From contig CAJQOW010000207.1 in the NCBI GenBank assembly GCA_905480055.1, positions 1-5,299 on the forward strand: DNA of 5,299 bases, in the 5' to 3' direction. This DNA comes from an uncultured Acidimicrobiia bacterium. Lineage in GTDB: Bacteria > Actinomycetota > Acidimicrobiia > UBA5794. The position numbers were made by a program, and so were the translations under genes. Of the stretch, positions 1 through 5,299 are shown one piece after another; position 1 is the first letter of the stretch; each line of letters begins with the position of its first letter. The notes under the pieces are model-generated. The model saw only the letters and a list, made by a program, of their open reading frames with translations. It was not told the DNA's origin and did no database searches.

Positions 1-1564
1 CATCGAAGGAACCGTCTCCCCCACCTACCCGCGGGCAGGCGAGAAGATCGACAGGGAGGCTGCACGGGACGCGGTGGTCGAGGAGATGTCGACACTGGAG
101 AAGGCCGGGGCAACCATTCCGGTGGTCACGTCCAACCCCAACCTGACGCAGGCGGACCTCGACAGCGCAGCCGCCGTCCTCTCCCAAATGATCGACTCTG
201 AGATCGCCCTCGTCGCCCGGGAGATTGCGTTCAGGGCGACGTTCTCCGAGGCTCAGCTCGCCTCGGCAGCGAAGGCAGTCATCGCCGACGATGGCGAATC
301 CATCGATATCGGGTTCGACGCCGATCGGGTACTCGAAATCCTCCAGCCGCGACGCACCGAGTACGAACTCGACCCCGTAAATGCCCAGTTCGATGTCGAC
401 GTTTCGACCGACCGGATCACCGTCATCTCCGGCCGCAACGGCACACTGCTCGACATCGACGGACTCCTCATCTCCATGAAGAACGCTGCTCTTGGCAGTG
501 GTGAGGGCCCATTCCCGCTGCTCGTGGGCGGCGCACCCGCCTTCACGACGGCGGACGCCGAGCGATACACAGAGCTCGAGTTACTCGCCACGTTCACCAC
601 GAAGCACCCCTCGGGCGAGGACCGGGTGATCAACATCCAGCAGATGGCGCGCGACGTGGATGGAGCCATCGTCCAGCCAGGACGTGAGTGGTCGATCAAC
701 GACACGGTGGGGCAGCGAACTGAAGCGAAGGGCTACGTGGCCGCACCGGCAATCATCAACGGTGCCCCGTACTGCTGTGACCACCCGGCGAATATCGGCG
801 GTGGGGTGAGCCAGTTCGGTACGACGCTGTTCAACACGGTGTTCTATGCGTGCCTGGAGGATGTCGAGCACCGGCCACACTCGCTCTCCTTCAGCCGCTA
901 TCCGGAGGGCCTCGAAGCAACGCTCGGGTACCCACATCCCGATGTGAGGTTCCGCAACAACACGGACGCACCGGTGATCATCAAGACCGCCTACACCGCA
1001 ACGAGTGTCACCGTGAAGATGTATGGAGACAACGGGGGCAAGGATTGCACATCCGAGACGTCCGAACGCCAGGACATCATCGAATTCGAGGAAGAACTCA
1101 TCGCCGACGAGGAAGACACCCTCAACCCTGGCGACCGGGTGAAGGAACGCAGCGGAATCGACGGATTCCTCGTTCGGGTGAACCGCATCGTGACCCATCC
1201 TGATGGGACACAGGAAACCGACCTTCGCCTGACCTGGCGCTACGCCACGCTCACAGAGCAGTACCGGGTCCATCCGTGCGAGGTTTCAGGTGAACCGATC
1301 AACTGTCCAATCCAGGCTCCAACCGTGGATGGACTCACCTGGTCTGATGCCCTCGTGGTGCTTCAGGAAGCGGGTCTCCTTGCCGCCAGGGCCGATGTCT
1401 CGGTGTCCGAAGAAAGCCAGAACGACGTCGTCCAGTCACAGGATCCTGTTTCGGGTGCGTGGGTGAACGCAGGCTCGACCGTCACGTTGACCGTCGGAGT
1501 CTGGGATGGCACCGGCGGTGGAGATGGCGGAGGGGACGGCGATGGCGACGGAGGCGACGGCTGA
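1..1564 (+). CDS. VanW family cell-wall protein with C-terminal PASTA domain (5' end missing)
   Basis: The frame is open from the left edge (first whole codon at 2) to TGA at 1562-1564. The in-frame GTG at 74 lies inside a conserved-looking domain and has no clear ribosome binding site, so the true start is probably outside the window. Domains in order: the end of one and all of a second peptidoglycan-binding-4-like repeat (about 2-300 and 310-560); a VanW domain (about 580-1040) with the core GGGVSQFGTTLFN and a following HRPHS...SRYPEG...YPHPDV block; a G5-like beta segment (about 1070-1270); and a PASTA domain (about 1318-1500, from APTVDGLTW to VTLTVGVWDG). The protein ends in a Gly/Asp tail. 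In this family such proteins are usually exported and cell-wall associated. PASTA domains bind peptidoglycan or muropeptides, while the biochemical role of VanW is unknown. The name comes from vancomycin-resistance clusters, but nothing here suggests resistance. Family assignment is firm; the G5-like call is tentative. Confidence 0.9.
   Translation, partial: IEGTVSPTYPRAGEKIDREAARDAVVEEMSTLEKAGATIPVVTSNPNLTQADLDSAAAVLSQMIDSEIALVAREIAFRATFSEAQLASAAKAVIADDGESIDIGFDADRVLEILQPRRTEYELDPVNAQFDVDVSTDRITVISGRNGTLLDIDGLLISMKNAALGSGEGPFPLLVGGAPAFTTADAERYTELELLATFTTKHPSGEDRVINIQQMARDVDGAIVQPGREWSINDTVGQRTEAKGYVAAPAIINGAPYCCDHPANIGGGVSQFGTTLFNTVFYACLEDVEHRPHSLSFSRYPEGLEATLGYPHPDVRFRNNTDAPVIIKTAYTATSVTVKMYGDNGGKDCTSETSERQDIIEFEEELIADEEDTLNPGDRVKERSGIDGFLVRVNRIVTHPDGTQETDLRLTWRYATLTEQYRVHPCEVSGEPINCPIQAPTVDGLTWSDALVVLQEAGLLAARADVSVSEESQNDVVQSQDPVSGAWVNAGSTVTLTVGVWDGTGGGDGGGDGDGDGGDG
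1504..1561 (+). repeat. Gly/Asp low-complexity C-terminal tail of the VanW protein
   Basis: The last ~18 codons before the stop are almost only Gly and Asp, built from short direct repeats of GGCGATGGCGACGG-like units. They directly follow the PASTA domain and end at the stop codon, so this is a flexible acidic tail. Slippage could change its length between strains. Confidence 0.75.
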
Positions 1565-1583
1565 TCGACCGTGCTCGGCGAAG

Positions 1584-1886
1584 CTAGGCCCCCGGATAGA
1601 ACAGGAAGAAATCCTCGATGACCTTCTGGGCCGACGCCGCAGTCGCATCGTCCCAACCATCTGATCGGGTGATGACCAAGACGTTGGACTCGACGTAGAT
1701 CCGCGAGATGCCCTCGTCCGACGAGAAGAGCTCCGCGGAAGCCTTCGCACCGAAGGTGTCGACATCGGTGGTGTCATCGGCAGCGTCGTAGCCCTCACCG
1801 TCGGTGCCGGTCAGGCTGCGATTCGTGGACACGATCAAAGAACTGTCGACCACTCTGGCATCGTCGATTTCGATCCGCTGACCCAC
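1584..1886 (-). CDS. Small acidic protein with an Nfu N-terminal-like domain (tentative)
   Basis: This is a complete 100-residue gene running from GTG (1886-1884) to TAG (1586-1584). A strong ribosome binding site, GAGGAG, sits 5 nt before the start, which supports this start and shows the gene is real. Residues 49-96 resemble the N-terminal domain of Nfu/NifU-like scaffold proteins: an A-x-x-LF segment, then GISRIYVESNVLVITR, a W at 78, and a closing helix ending VIEDFFLFY. In that family the matching parts read roughly LAKALF...GVxxVF...FVTVTK...W. There is no Cys anywhere, so the Fe-S-binding CxxC domain of full Nfu proteins is absent and a cluster-carrying role cannot be claimed. The N-terminal half is rich in Asp, Ser and Thr, with no signal peptide or membrane segment, so the protein is probably cytoplasmic. 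It lies 59 bp downstream of pyruvate kinase on the same strand and is probably co-transcribed. The gene call is solid; the family call is by eye. Confidence 0.8.
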   Translation of the reverse strand: MGQRIEIDDARVVDSSLIVSTNRSLTGTDGEGYDAADDTTDVDTFGAKASAELFSSDEGISRIYVESNVLVITRSDGWDDATAASAQKVIEDFFLFYPGA

Positions 1887-1891
1887 AGCTA

Positions 1892-1897
1892 CTCCTC
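1892..1897 (-). promoter_or_regulatory. Ribosome binding site of the Nfu-N-like gene
   Basis: The minus strand reads GAGGAG, then 5 nt, then the GTG start at 1886. This near-consensus Shine-Dalgarno sequence decides the start of a gene that otherwise has little recognisable N-terminal sequence. Confidence 0.75.
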
Positions 1898-1917
1898 GTT
1901 GGCGGCGTCGGCTCGGA

Positions 1918-1959
1918 ATCCTAGGCCAGATCGCGTGCTCGTCAGCTACGGCCTGGGAT
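1918..1959. repeat. Inverted repeat spanning the pyruvate kinase stop codon
   Basis: ATCCTAGGCC (1918-1927) and GGCCTGGGAT (1950-1959) are complementary except at one position. The pair is G-U on a plus-strand RNA, which makes a continuous 10-bp stem; on the minus-strand transcript it is a C-A mismatch. The 22-nt loop contains the pyk stop codon. No T-run follows on either strand, so it is not a classic terminator. It could be an RNA stabilising or processing site between pyk and the downstream small gene, or chance. Confidence 0.35.
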
Positions 1960-3376
1960 GCAGAACGTCACCTGACCCGATCACATGCAGTTTCATCAGG
2001 TTGGTGGACGACGACTGGTTCGGCGGTATTCCCGCGACCATGACCACACCCTCGCCCCGATCGACCAGACCGGATTCCAGGAGCTGGGCCTCGGCCACCG
2101 CAATCATGTCATCGGTCGAGTGGACGCGATCGAGCAGCATTGGCCGAATGCCGCCGTAAGCGGCCATACGCCGGTAGGTGACCACCGATGGCGTGAACGC
2201 ATAGACATCGGCCCTGGGTTTGTACTTGGACAAGAGCCTGGCCGTGGTTCCCGACTCGGTGAAGGCGACAATCGTTGACAGGTTGAGCCGATCGGCAGTG
2301 TCAACGGACGCCTCGGCCGTCGCCGATGCGAAGGCAGCACCCTCGGAAAGTCCAGAGATTCCTGCAGCCCTCCCCCAGTCCGGAGATGACTCTGCCTCCT
2401 GGCACACCGTGGCCATGACGTTGACTGCCCGGCTCGGGTACTCACCAATGGCGGTCTCCGCGGAGAGCATCACCGCATCGGTTCCGTCCATGACGGATCG
2501 ATAGACGTCGGTGACCTCGGCCCGTGTCGGCCGAGGAGACGAGATCATCGACTCAAGCATTTCTGTCGCCGTGATCGCCAGTTTCCCCGCTGAGTTGGTT
2601 CGGTGGAGAATGTCATTCTGGGCCCGAGGTATCGACTCGAGCGACAGCTCGATACCCAGGTCGCCTCGCGCAACCATGGCTCCATCCGCCTCGCTCAGGA
2701 TGTCGTCGAGGTTGGCGTACCCTAACGCAGTCTCGATCTTCGCAATGATCTTGACGTCACCAGCGAGTCTGCGAACGGTCCGAATATCTCGGCCAGAATT
2801 GACGAATGAGGCTGCGAGGAGGTCGAATCCGAGCGTGGCGCCGAAGGCCAGATCGATCTCGTCCTTGGGAGTCACGGATGGCACGGAGGACTTCGCTCCG
2901 GGAAACGCCGCACCCTTGTGATCCTTGAGTTTCCCACCCGTGGTCACGACCGCATCGATTTGATCTGCACTGACAGCGACAGCTCGCAGCTCGATGAGCC
3001 CGTCCGCCAGGACGATCTTCCCGCCCACTTCCATCGCGACATCATCGAGGTACGCGACGTGGATCGCCGTCTCGCCGCCCATGCCCTCGCCAGGCATCAC
3101 TCGGACCTCGGCGCCCTTCTCGAGCATGATGGATCCACCAGGGAACTTGCCGACCCTGATCTTGGGACCCTGGATGTCTTGCATCGCAGCAACCGGCACA
3201 TCCAAGTCGTCTGCGACACGGCGAACGAGGTGGAGTCGGTCGGCATGTTCTTCGTGCGTGCCGTGGCTGAAATTGAACCTCGCAACGTTCATCCCGCGAG
3301 AGATCAGTTTCTCAAGCATCTCCGGGGTGTCGGTTGCAGGTCCAAGCGTTGCGACGATCTTGGTCTTGCGTTCCAT
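1946..3376 (-). CDS. pyk: Pyruvate kinase
   Basis: This complete gene encodes 476 residues, the usual bacterial length, from ATG (3376-3374) to TAG (1948-1946). The enzyme transfers phosphate from phosphoenolpyruvate to ADP, giving pyruvate and ATP as the last step of glycolysis in the cytoplasm. The N-terminal strand [10 protein letters not shown] and the [12 protein letters not shown] block carry the ligand residues R33, N35, S37 and H38. The B domain spans about 76-165. The barrel carries KIIAKIE with catalytic K213 and metal ligand E215, [10 protein letters not shown] with metal ligand D239, and ATEMLESM with T271. The allosteric C domain runs from about 355 to the end ([16 protein letters not shown]). 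The position matching muscle E117 is K72, in [10 protein letters not shown], a signature of potassium-independent enzymes. E272 replaces the usual Gln in ATQML, and A306 replaces Gly in MLSGET. Only a weak AAGG lies 11 nt before the start. The gene is divergent from the transporter genes and 59 bp upstream of the small Nfu-N-like gene. Confidence 0.97.
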   Translation of the reverse strand: MERKTKIVATLGPATDTPEMLEKLISRGMNVARFNFSHGTHEEHADRLHLVRRVADDLDVPVAAMQDIQGPKIRVGKFPGGSIMLEKGAEVRVMPGEGMGGETAIHVAYLDDVAMEVGGKIVLADGLIELRAVAVSADQIDAVVTTGGKLKDHKGAAFPGAKSSVPSVTPKDEIDLAFGATLGFDLLAASFVNSGRDIRTVRRLAGDVKIIAKIETALGYANLDDILSEADGAMVARGDLGIELSLESIPRAQNDILHRTNSAGKLAITATEMLESMISSPRPTRAEVTDVYRSVMDGTDAVMLSAETAIGEYPSRAVNVMATVCQEAESSPDWGRAAGISGLSEGAAFASATAEASVDTADRLNLSTIVAFTESGTTARLLSKYKPRADVYAFTPSVVTYRRMAAYGGIRPMLLDRVHSTDDMIAVAEAQLLESGLVDRGEGVVMVAGIPPNQSSSTNLMKLHVIGSGDVLHPRP

Positions 3377-3385
3377 GTGGGCAGA

Positions 3386-3391
3386 ACCTTA
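3386..3391 (-). promoter_or_regulatory. Candidate -10 element of pyk
   Basis: The minus strand reads TAAGGT, matching the TANNNT form of actinobacterial -10 elements, and ends 9 nt before the pyk ATG. If used, transcription would begin about 3 nt before the start codon, giving an essentially leaderless mRNA, which is common in actinobacteria. No good -35 is seen at 16-18 bp. The same bases contain AAGG, which could instead be a distant Shine-Dalgarno sequence. Confidence 0.25.
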
Positions 3392-3457
3392 GGCCACACC
3401 TGAAGAGACAGACGCACACTCGACTTTCCGACGAGCCTCACAATGGAGTACCGTTCA

Positions 3458-3478
3458 TGGTGCGCCACAGGCGCATCA
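3458..3478. promoter_or_regulatory. 21-bp dyad upstream of the binding-protein gene (possible operator or leader hairpin)
   Basis: TGGTGCGCC, a 3-base centre ACA, and GGCGCATCA form an inverted repeat with 9 bp per arm and one imperfect position (G-U in RNA). Its inner 6 bp are perfect. It ends 6 nt before the ribosome binding site of the ABC binding protein. The position suits a repressor operator or a hairpin in the 5' leader. No known regulator site was recognised. Confidence 0.45.
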
Positions 3479-3484
3479 CTCAAC

Positions 3485-3490
3485 GGAGGA
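3485..3490 (+). promoter_or_regulatory. Ribosome binding site of the binding-protein gene
   Basis: GGAGGA lies 8 nt before the ATG at 3499. With the typical lipoprotein start MKKTW, it fixes this start rather than the in-frame upstream codons. Confidence 0.75.
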
Positions 3491-3498
3491 ACCAACCA

Positions 3499-4368
3499 AT
3501 GAAGAAAACATGGAGCATTGCTGTTCTCGTGTTGGCTCTCAGCCTCGTGGCTGCTGCGTGCAGCAGCGACGACAGCGGAGACACCACGACGTCGTCAGCA
3601 ACAGAAACGACGGAAGGAAGCGGAACAGACGTTCCCGATCTCGAAGGTCGCACGATAAGCATCGCGGTCGAGAACGCGTACCTGCCGTTCAACTACATCC
3701 CTGCCGATGGCGGCGAACCAGCTGGTTGGGACTACGACGCATTCGCTGCGATTTGTGCCCTCATCAACTGCACACCCGACTTCGTCCCGATGCAGTGGGA
3801 TCCGATGATCGACCAGGTATCGCAAGGGGTGGTTGACACGGCGGGCGACGGCATCTCGATCACCGATGAGCGCGCAGAGGTCGTCGACTTCTCCGACCCA
3901 TACATGGTGGTGGAGCAGAAGTTCATCGCACGGCTCGATGACGACCGGTTCGCAGACACGACCGTTGTCATCAGTGGCGACGCCATCGTGGGCACCCAGG
4001 TCGGTACGACGAACTACGAGCTCGCAGAGGAGCTTGTCGGCGCAGACCGCATCAAGGCATACGACCAGTTCCCATTCGCCATCCAGGCACTGATCAATGG
4101 CGAAGTTGACGTCGTGATCATCGACGACGCCGCAGGGCAGGGATACGTGGGTGTGAACGCCGATCAGATCAAGACGATCGACGGGGCCCTCCAGAGTGAT
4201 CCGCTCGGGTTCATCTTCCCGAAGGGGTCCGACCTCGTCGAACCGATAAACACGGCACTCGCGCTCCTGAAGGCTGATGGCACGCTCGATGAACTCGGCG
4301 TGAAGTACTTCACGGACGCATTCACGGTGACGTACGACGACATCGGCGACGGTGCGTACACCGAGTAG
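3499..4368 (+). CDS. ABC transporter substrate-binding lipoprotein, polar amino acid type
   Basis: The gene encodes 289 residues from ATG at 3499 to TAG at 4366-4368. Residues 1-20 form a lipoprotein signal peptide (MKKTW, then a hydrophobic run) ending at the lipobox VAAAC. Lipidated C21 would anchor the protein on the outer face of the membrane. A Ser/Thr/Asp/Glu-rich linker (22-47) follows. The rest is a bacterial solute-binding family 3 domain: YLPFNYIP with [10 protein letters not shown] (61-85), then [18 protein letters not shown] (118-135), [10 protein letters not shown] (165-174) and [15 protein letters not shown] (203-217). By comparison with HisJ and LAO-binding proteins, R125 should hold the substrate carboxylate, and D209 or D210 its amino group. 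An amino acid ligand is therefore likely, though which one cannot be told. C86 and C91 could form a disulfide. The permease gene follows after 92 bp with a terminator-like hairpin between, so the two probably share an operon with reduced read-through. Confidence 0.93.
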   Translation: MKKTWSIAVLVLALSLVAAACSSDDSGDTTTSSATETTEGSGTDVPDLEGRTISIAVENAYLPFNYIPADGGEPAGWDYDAFAAICALINCTPDFVPMQWDPMIDQVSQGVVDTAGDGISITDERAEVVDFSDPYMVVEQKFIARLDDDRFADTTVVISGDAIVGTQVGTTNYELAEELVGADRIKAYDQFPFAIQALINGEVDVVIIDDAAGQGYVGVNADQIKTIDGALQSDPLGFIFPKGSDLVEPINTALALLKADGTLDELGVKYFTDAFTVTYDDIGDGAYTE

Positions 4369-4387
4369 ACACCACTGGACAACGAAC

Positions 4388-4402
4388 GACCGACAATCGG
4401 TC
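4388..4402. repeat. Small perfect inverted repeat after the binding-protein gene
   Basis: GACCGA, a 3-nt loop CAA, and TCGGTC form a perfect 6-bp inverted repeat 19 nt after the stop codon and just before the terminator-like hairpin. It may be a second RNA hairpin that protects the upstream message, or a protein-binding site. It is short enough to be chance. Confidence 0.35.
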
Positions 4403-4410
4403 ACCCTAGG

Positions 4411-4447
4411 ATGCGCCGGGCCTGCGAGGGCCCGGCGTATTTCTTTC
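4411..4447 (+). terminator. Intrinsic terminator-like hairpin between binding protein and permease
   Basis: ATGCGCCGGGCC (4411-4422) pairs with GGCCCGGCGTAT (4429-4440) in a 12-bp stem, with one G-U pair, around the 6-nt loop TGCGAG. The central 8 bp are perfect and all G-C. A T-rich run, TTCTTT, follows at once. The run is short and broken by a C, so termination is probably partial. In ABC operons such intercistronic hairpins commonly raise the level of binding protein over permease, by partial termination or by protecting the 3' end of the upstream message. Confidence 0.7.
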
Positions 4448-4449
4448 CG

Positions 4450-4455
4450 AAGGAG
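4450..4455 (+). promoter_or_regulatory. Ribosome binding site of the permease gene
   Basis: AAGGAG lies 5 nt before the GTG at 4461 and only 2 nt after the T-rich run of the hairpin. A transcript folded at the hairpin would leave this site exposed but close to the stem. Confidence 0.75.
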
Positions 4456-4460
4456 CTTCC

Positions 4461-5299
4461 GTGACGACGACCGACGAGAATGATCCCCTGAACCCCGCTC
4501 CCGGCACAACCTCTGCGAGCACCATCACGTGGGACGCAAAGGAGTTCCCGTGGTGGCTGGTTGCGATGGTGGGAATCATCGTCTTCATGGGCGTCGCGAT
4601 CCTCACCAACGATGACTTTCGCAACGCGTTCGATGCAATCTTCCCCGTTCCGCTGCGCCTCACCAAGGGCCTTGCGCTCACACTCATCCTGACGGGTGCA
4701 TCGTTCCTCATCTCGACGGTGATCGGGCTGATTGTCGCGCTCCTCAGACTTGCCAAGTACAAAGGCAGACGGTGGTATTGGTCGGCGTTGTTCATTGCTG
4801 TCGCCGGTGTCAGCACCTTTCTCGTTTTCCAATCGGCGGTTGAGCCCACGCAGAAGATCATCATGCTCGCCGTCCTGTGGGGAGTGGCTGTTCTGGCCTC
4901 GGTGCGCCAGGACATCGCCGTCGTGATCATCAGGAACTCCGCAACGCTGTACATCGAGTTCGTGCGTGGCGTCCCAATGCTTGTGTGGATCTTCCTCATC
5001 GCCCTCGTGATCGTTCCGTCGTTTACAAGCCTCCTGGAGCTCGAACCGCGTGCCGTCAACGAGGCCATGCGAGCCACCGCCGCCCTGTCCCTGTTCTATG
5101 CGGCGTTCATTGCCGAGGTGTTCCGAGCCGGAATCCAGTCGGTGCCTGCAGGCCAGATCGAGGCGGGGAAGGCTGTCGGCCTCAAGGAGGCCCAGATCAT
5201 GAGGACGATCACGCTGCCCCAGGCGGTGCGCAACATGCTTCCCGCCCTTGGCAACGACCTGATCGCGCTGATGAAGGACACATCGCTCGTCAGCGTGCT
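4461..5299 (+). CDS. Amino acid ABC transporter permease, HisM/GlnP type (3' end missing)
   Basis: GTG at 4461 opens a frame of 279 whole codons that runs off the right edge. The protein is the membrane channel subunit working with the upstream binding lipoprotein. A polar N-terminus (1-29) precedes hydrophobic segments at about 31-48, 70-95, 106-125, 133-147, 171-187 and 205-220. The family signatures are clear: YIEFVRGVP (164-172), AAFIAEVFRAGIQSVPAGQ (214-232), and the EAA loop EAGKAVG (234-240) followed by nine residues and ITLP (250-253). This loop docks on the ATPase. The protein then reads NDLIALMKDTSLVSV to the edge. Compared with typical GlnP/HisM proteins, where the ALLRLSR segment leads quickly into YIEFxRG, there is an extra stretch of about 55 residues (105-158) with two more hydrophobic segments. 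The FVRGVPMLVWIFL region and the following VPSF recall AapM/BztC-type permeases. Only the last few dozen residues should be missing. Confidence 0.93.
   Translation, partial: MTTTDENDPLNPAPGTTSASTITWDAKEFPWWLVAMVGIIVFMGVAILTNDDFRNAFDAIFPVPLRLTKGLALTLILTGASFLISTVIGLIVALLRLAKYKGRRWYWSALFIAVAGVSTFLVFQSAVEPTQKIIMLAVLWGVAVLASVRQDIAVVIIRNSATLYIEFVRGVPMLVWIFLIALVIVPSFTSLLELEPRAVNEAMRATAALSLFYAAFIAEVFRAGIQSVPAGQIEAGKAVGLKEAQIMRTITLPQAVRNMLPALGNDLIALMKDTSLVSV

Larger units (their letters stand above)
3377..3498. promoter_or_regulatory. Divergent intergenic region between pyk and the binding-protein gene
   Basis: These 122 bp must hold the promoters of two divergently transcribed genes. I see a possible -10 for pyk and a dyad close to the binding-protein gene, both listed separately. 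I could not find a convincing -35/-10 pair for the plus-strand gene; CACAAT at 3439-3444 is the nearest -10-like hexamer but lacks a matching -35. Confidence 0.5.

Noticed and set aside
581..1273. A 230-codon open frame on the minus strand inside the VanW gene
   Set aside because: It is fully antisense to conserved VanW domain sequence, with no recognisable motif. It is explained by GC-rich codon bias on the opposite strand.
1..1564. VanW as a sign of vancomycin resistance
   Set aside because: There are no vanA/B-type ligase, vanH, vanX or VanRS genes here. VanW-domain proteins are widespread in actinobacteria outside resistance clusters.
1565..1583. A bidirectional terminator between the convergent VanW and Nfu-N-like genes
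   Set aside because: The 19-bp gap contains no stem-loop with a T-run that I can see.
2918..3403. Plus-strand open frames opposite pyruvate kinase
   Set aside because: They overlap the conserved N-terminal and B domains of pyruvate kinase in antisense, and their translations have no domain-like features.
3334..3498. Extension of the binding-protein frame upstream to 3334
   Set aside because: The extension overlaps the start of pyk and lacks protein-like features. MKKTW plus a lipobox, with GGAGGA 8 nt upstream, makes 3499 the proper start.
4407..4412. TAGGAT as a -10 promoter element for the permease
   Set aside because: The hexamer fits TANNNT, but no -35-like sequence is found 16-18 bp upstream, and it overlaps the base of the hairpin stem. 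A separate promoter is not supported.
3595..4509. A long open frame on the minus strand (304 codons) opposite the binding-protein gene
   Set aside because: It runs antisense to a clearly recognisable solute-binding lipoprotein and into the terminator-like hairpin. Its composition (rich in Arg, Val, Asp and His) is typical of the complement of a GC-rich gene, and no family motif is seen.
4406..5077. Minus-strand open frames of 143 and 223 codons opposite the permease
   Set aside because: The plus-strand reading is a clear permease with an EAA loop and a good ribosome binding site. The opposite frames are its shadow.

Overview
The window is high-GC bacterial DNA (roughly 60% by eye, not counted) and looks like an ordinary chromosomal stretch from an actinobacterium. 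The clues are a VanW/PASTA surface protein, a lipoprotein with a long Ser/Thr/Asp-rich linker after its lipobox, GTG starts with strong purine-rich ribosome binding sites, and small standalone proteins between housekeeping genes. The class Acidimicrobiia or a relative is my best guess; no rRNA or other marker here settles it. No tRNA, rRNA, CRISPR array, insertion sequence or phage gene was seen.

Layout. (1) 1-1564, plus strand: the 3' part of a cell-wall-associated VanW protein with peptidoglycan-binding-like repeats, the VanW domain, a G5-like segment, one PASTA domain and a Gly/Asp tail. Its beginning lies left of the window. (2) 1584-1886, minus strand: a 100-residue protein, convergent with the VanW gene across 19 bp, whose C-terminal half resembles the N-terminal domain of Nfu-type Fe-S scaffold proteins. 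(3) 1946-3376, minus strand: a complete pyruvate kinase gene, 59 bp upstream of the small gene and probably co-transcribed with it. (4) 3377-3498: a divergent intergenic region with a 21-bp dyad. (5) 3499-4368, plus strand: a lipoprotein amino-acid-binding component of an ABC importer. (6) 4369-4460: an intercistronic gap with two inverted repeats, the second a GC-rich hairpin plus T-rich run like an intrinsic terminator, placed directly before the next ribosome binding site. (7) 4461 to the right edge, plus strand: the membrane permease of the same importer, cut off by the window end.

How the genes work together. The binding lipoprotein and the permease form two parts of a polar amino acid uptake system; a second permease and/or the ATPase probably lie to the right. 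The intercistronic hairpin would let the binding protein be made in excess over the membrane parts. Pyruvate kinase is a glycolytic gene with no evident functional link to the transporter. No clearly new multi-gene system is visible. The points most worth checking are the permease with an extra internal hydrophobic stretch, the hairpin before the permease ribosome binding site, the potassium-independence signature in pyruvate kinase, and the standalone Nfu-N-like protein.
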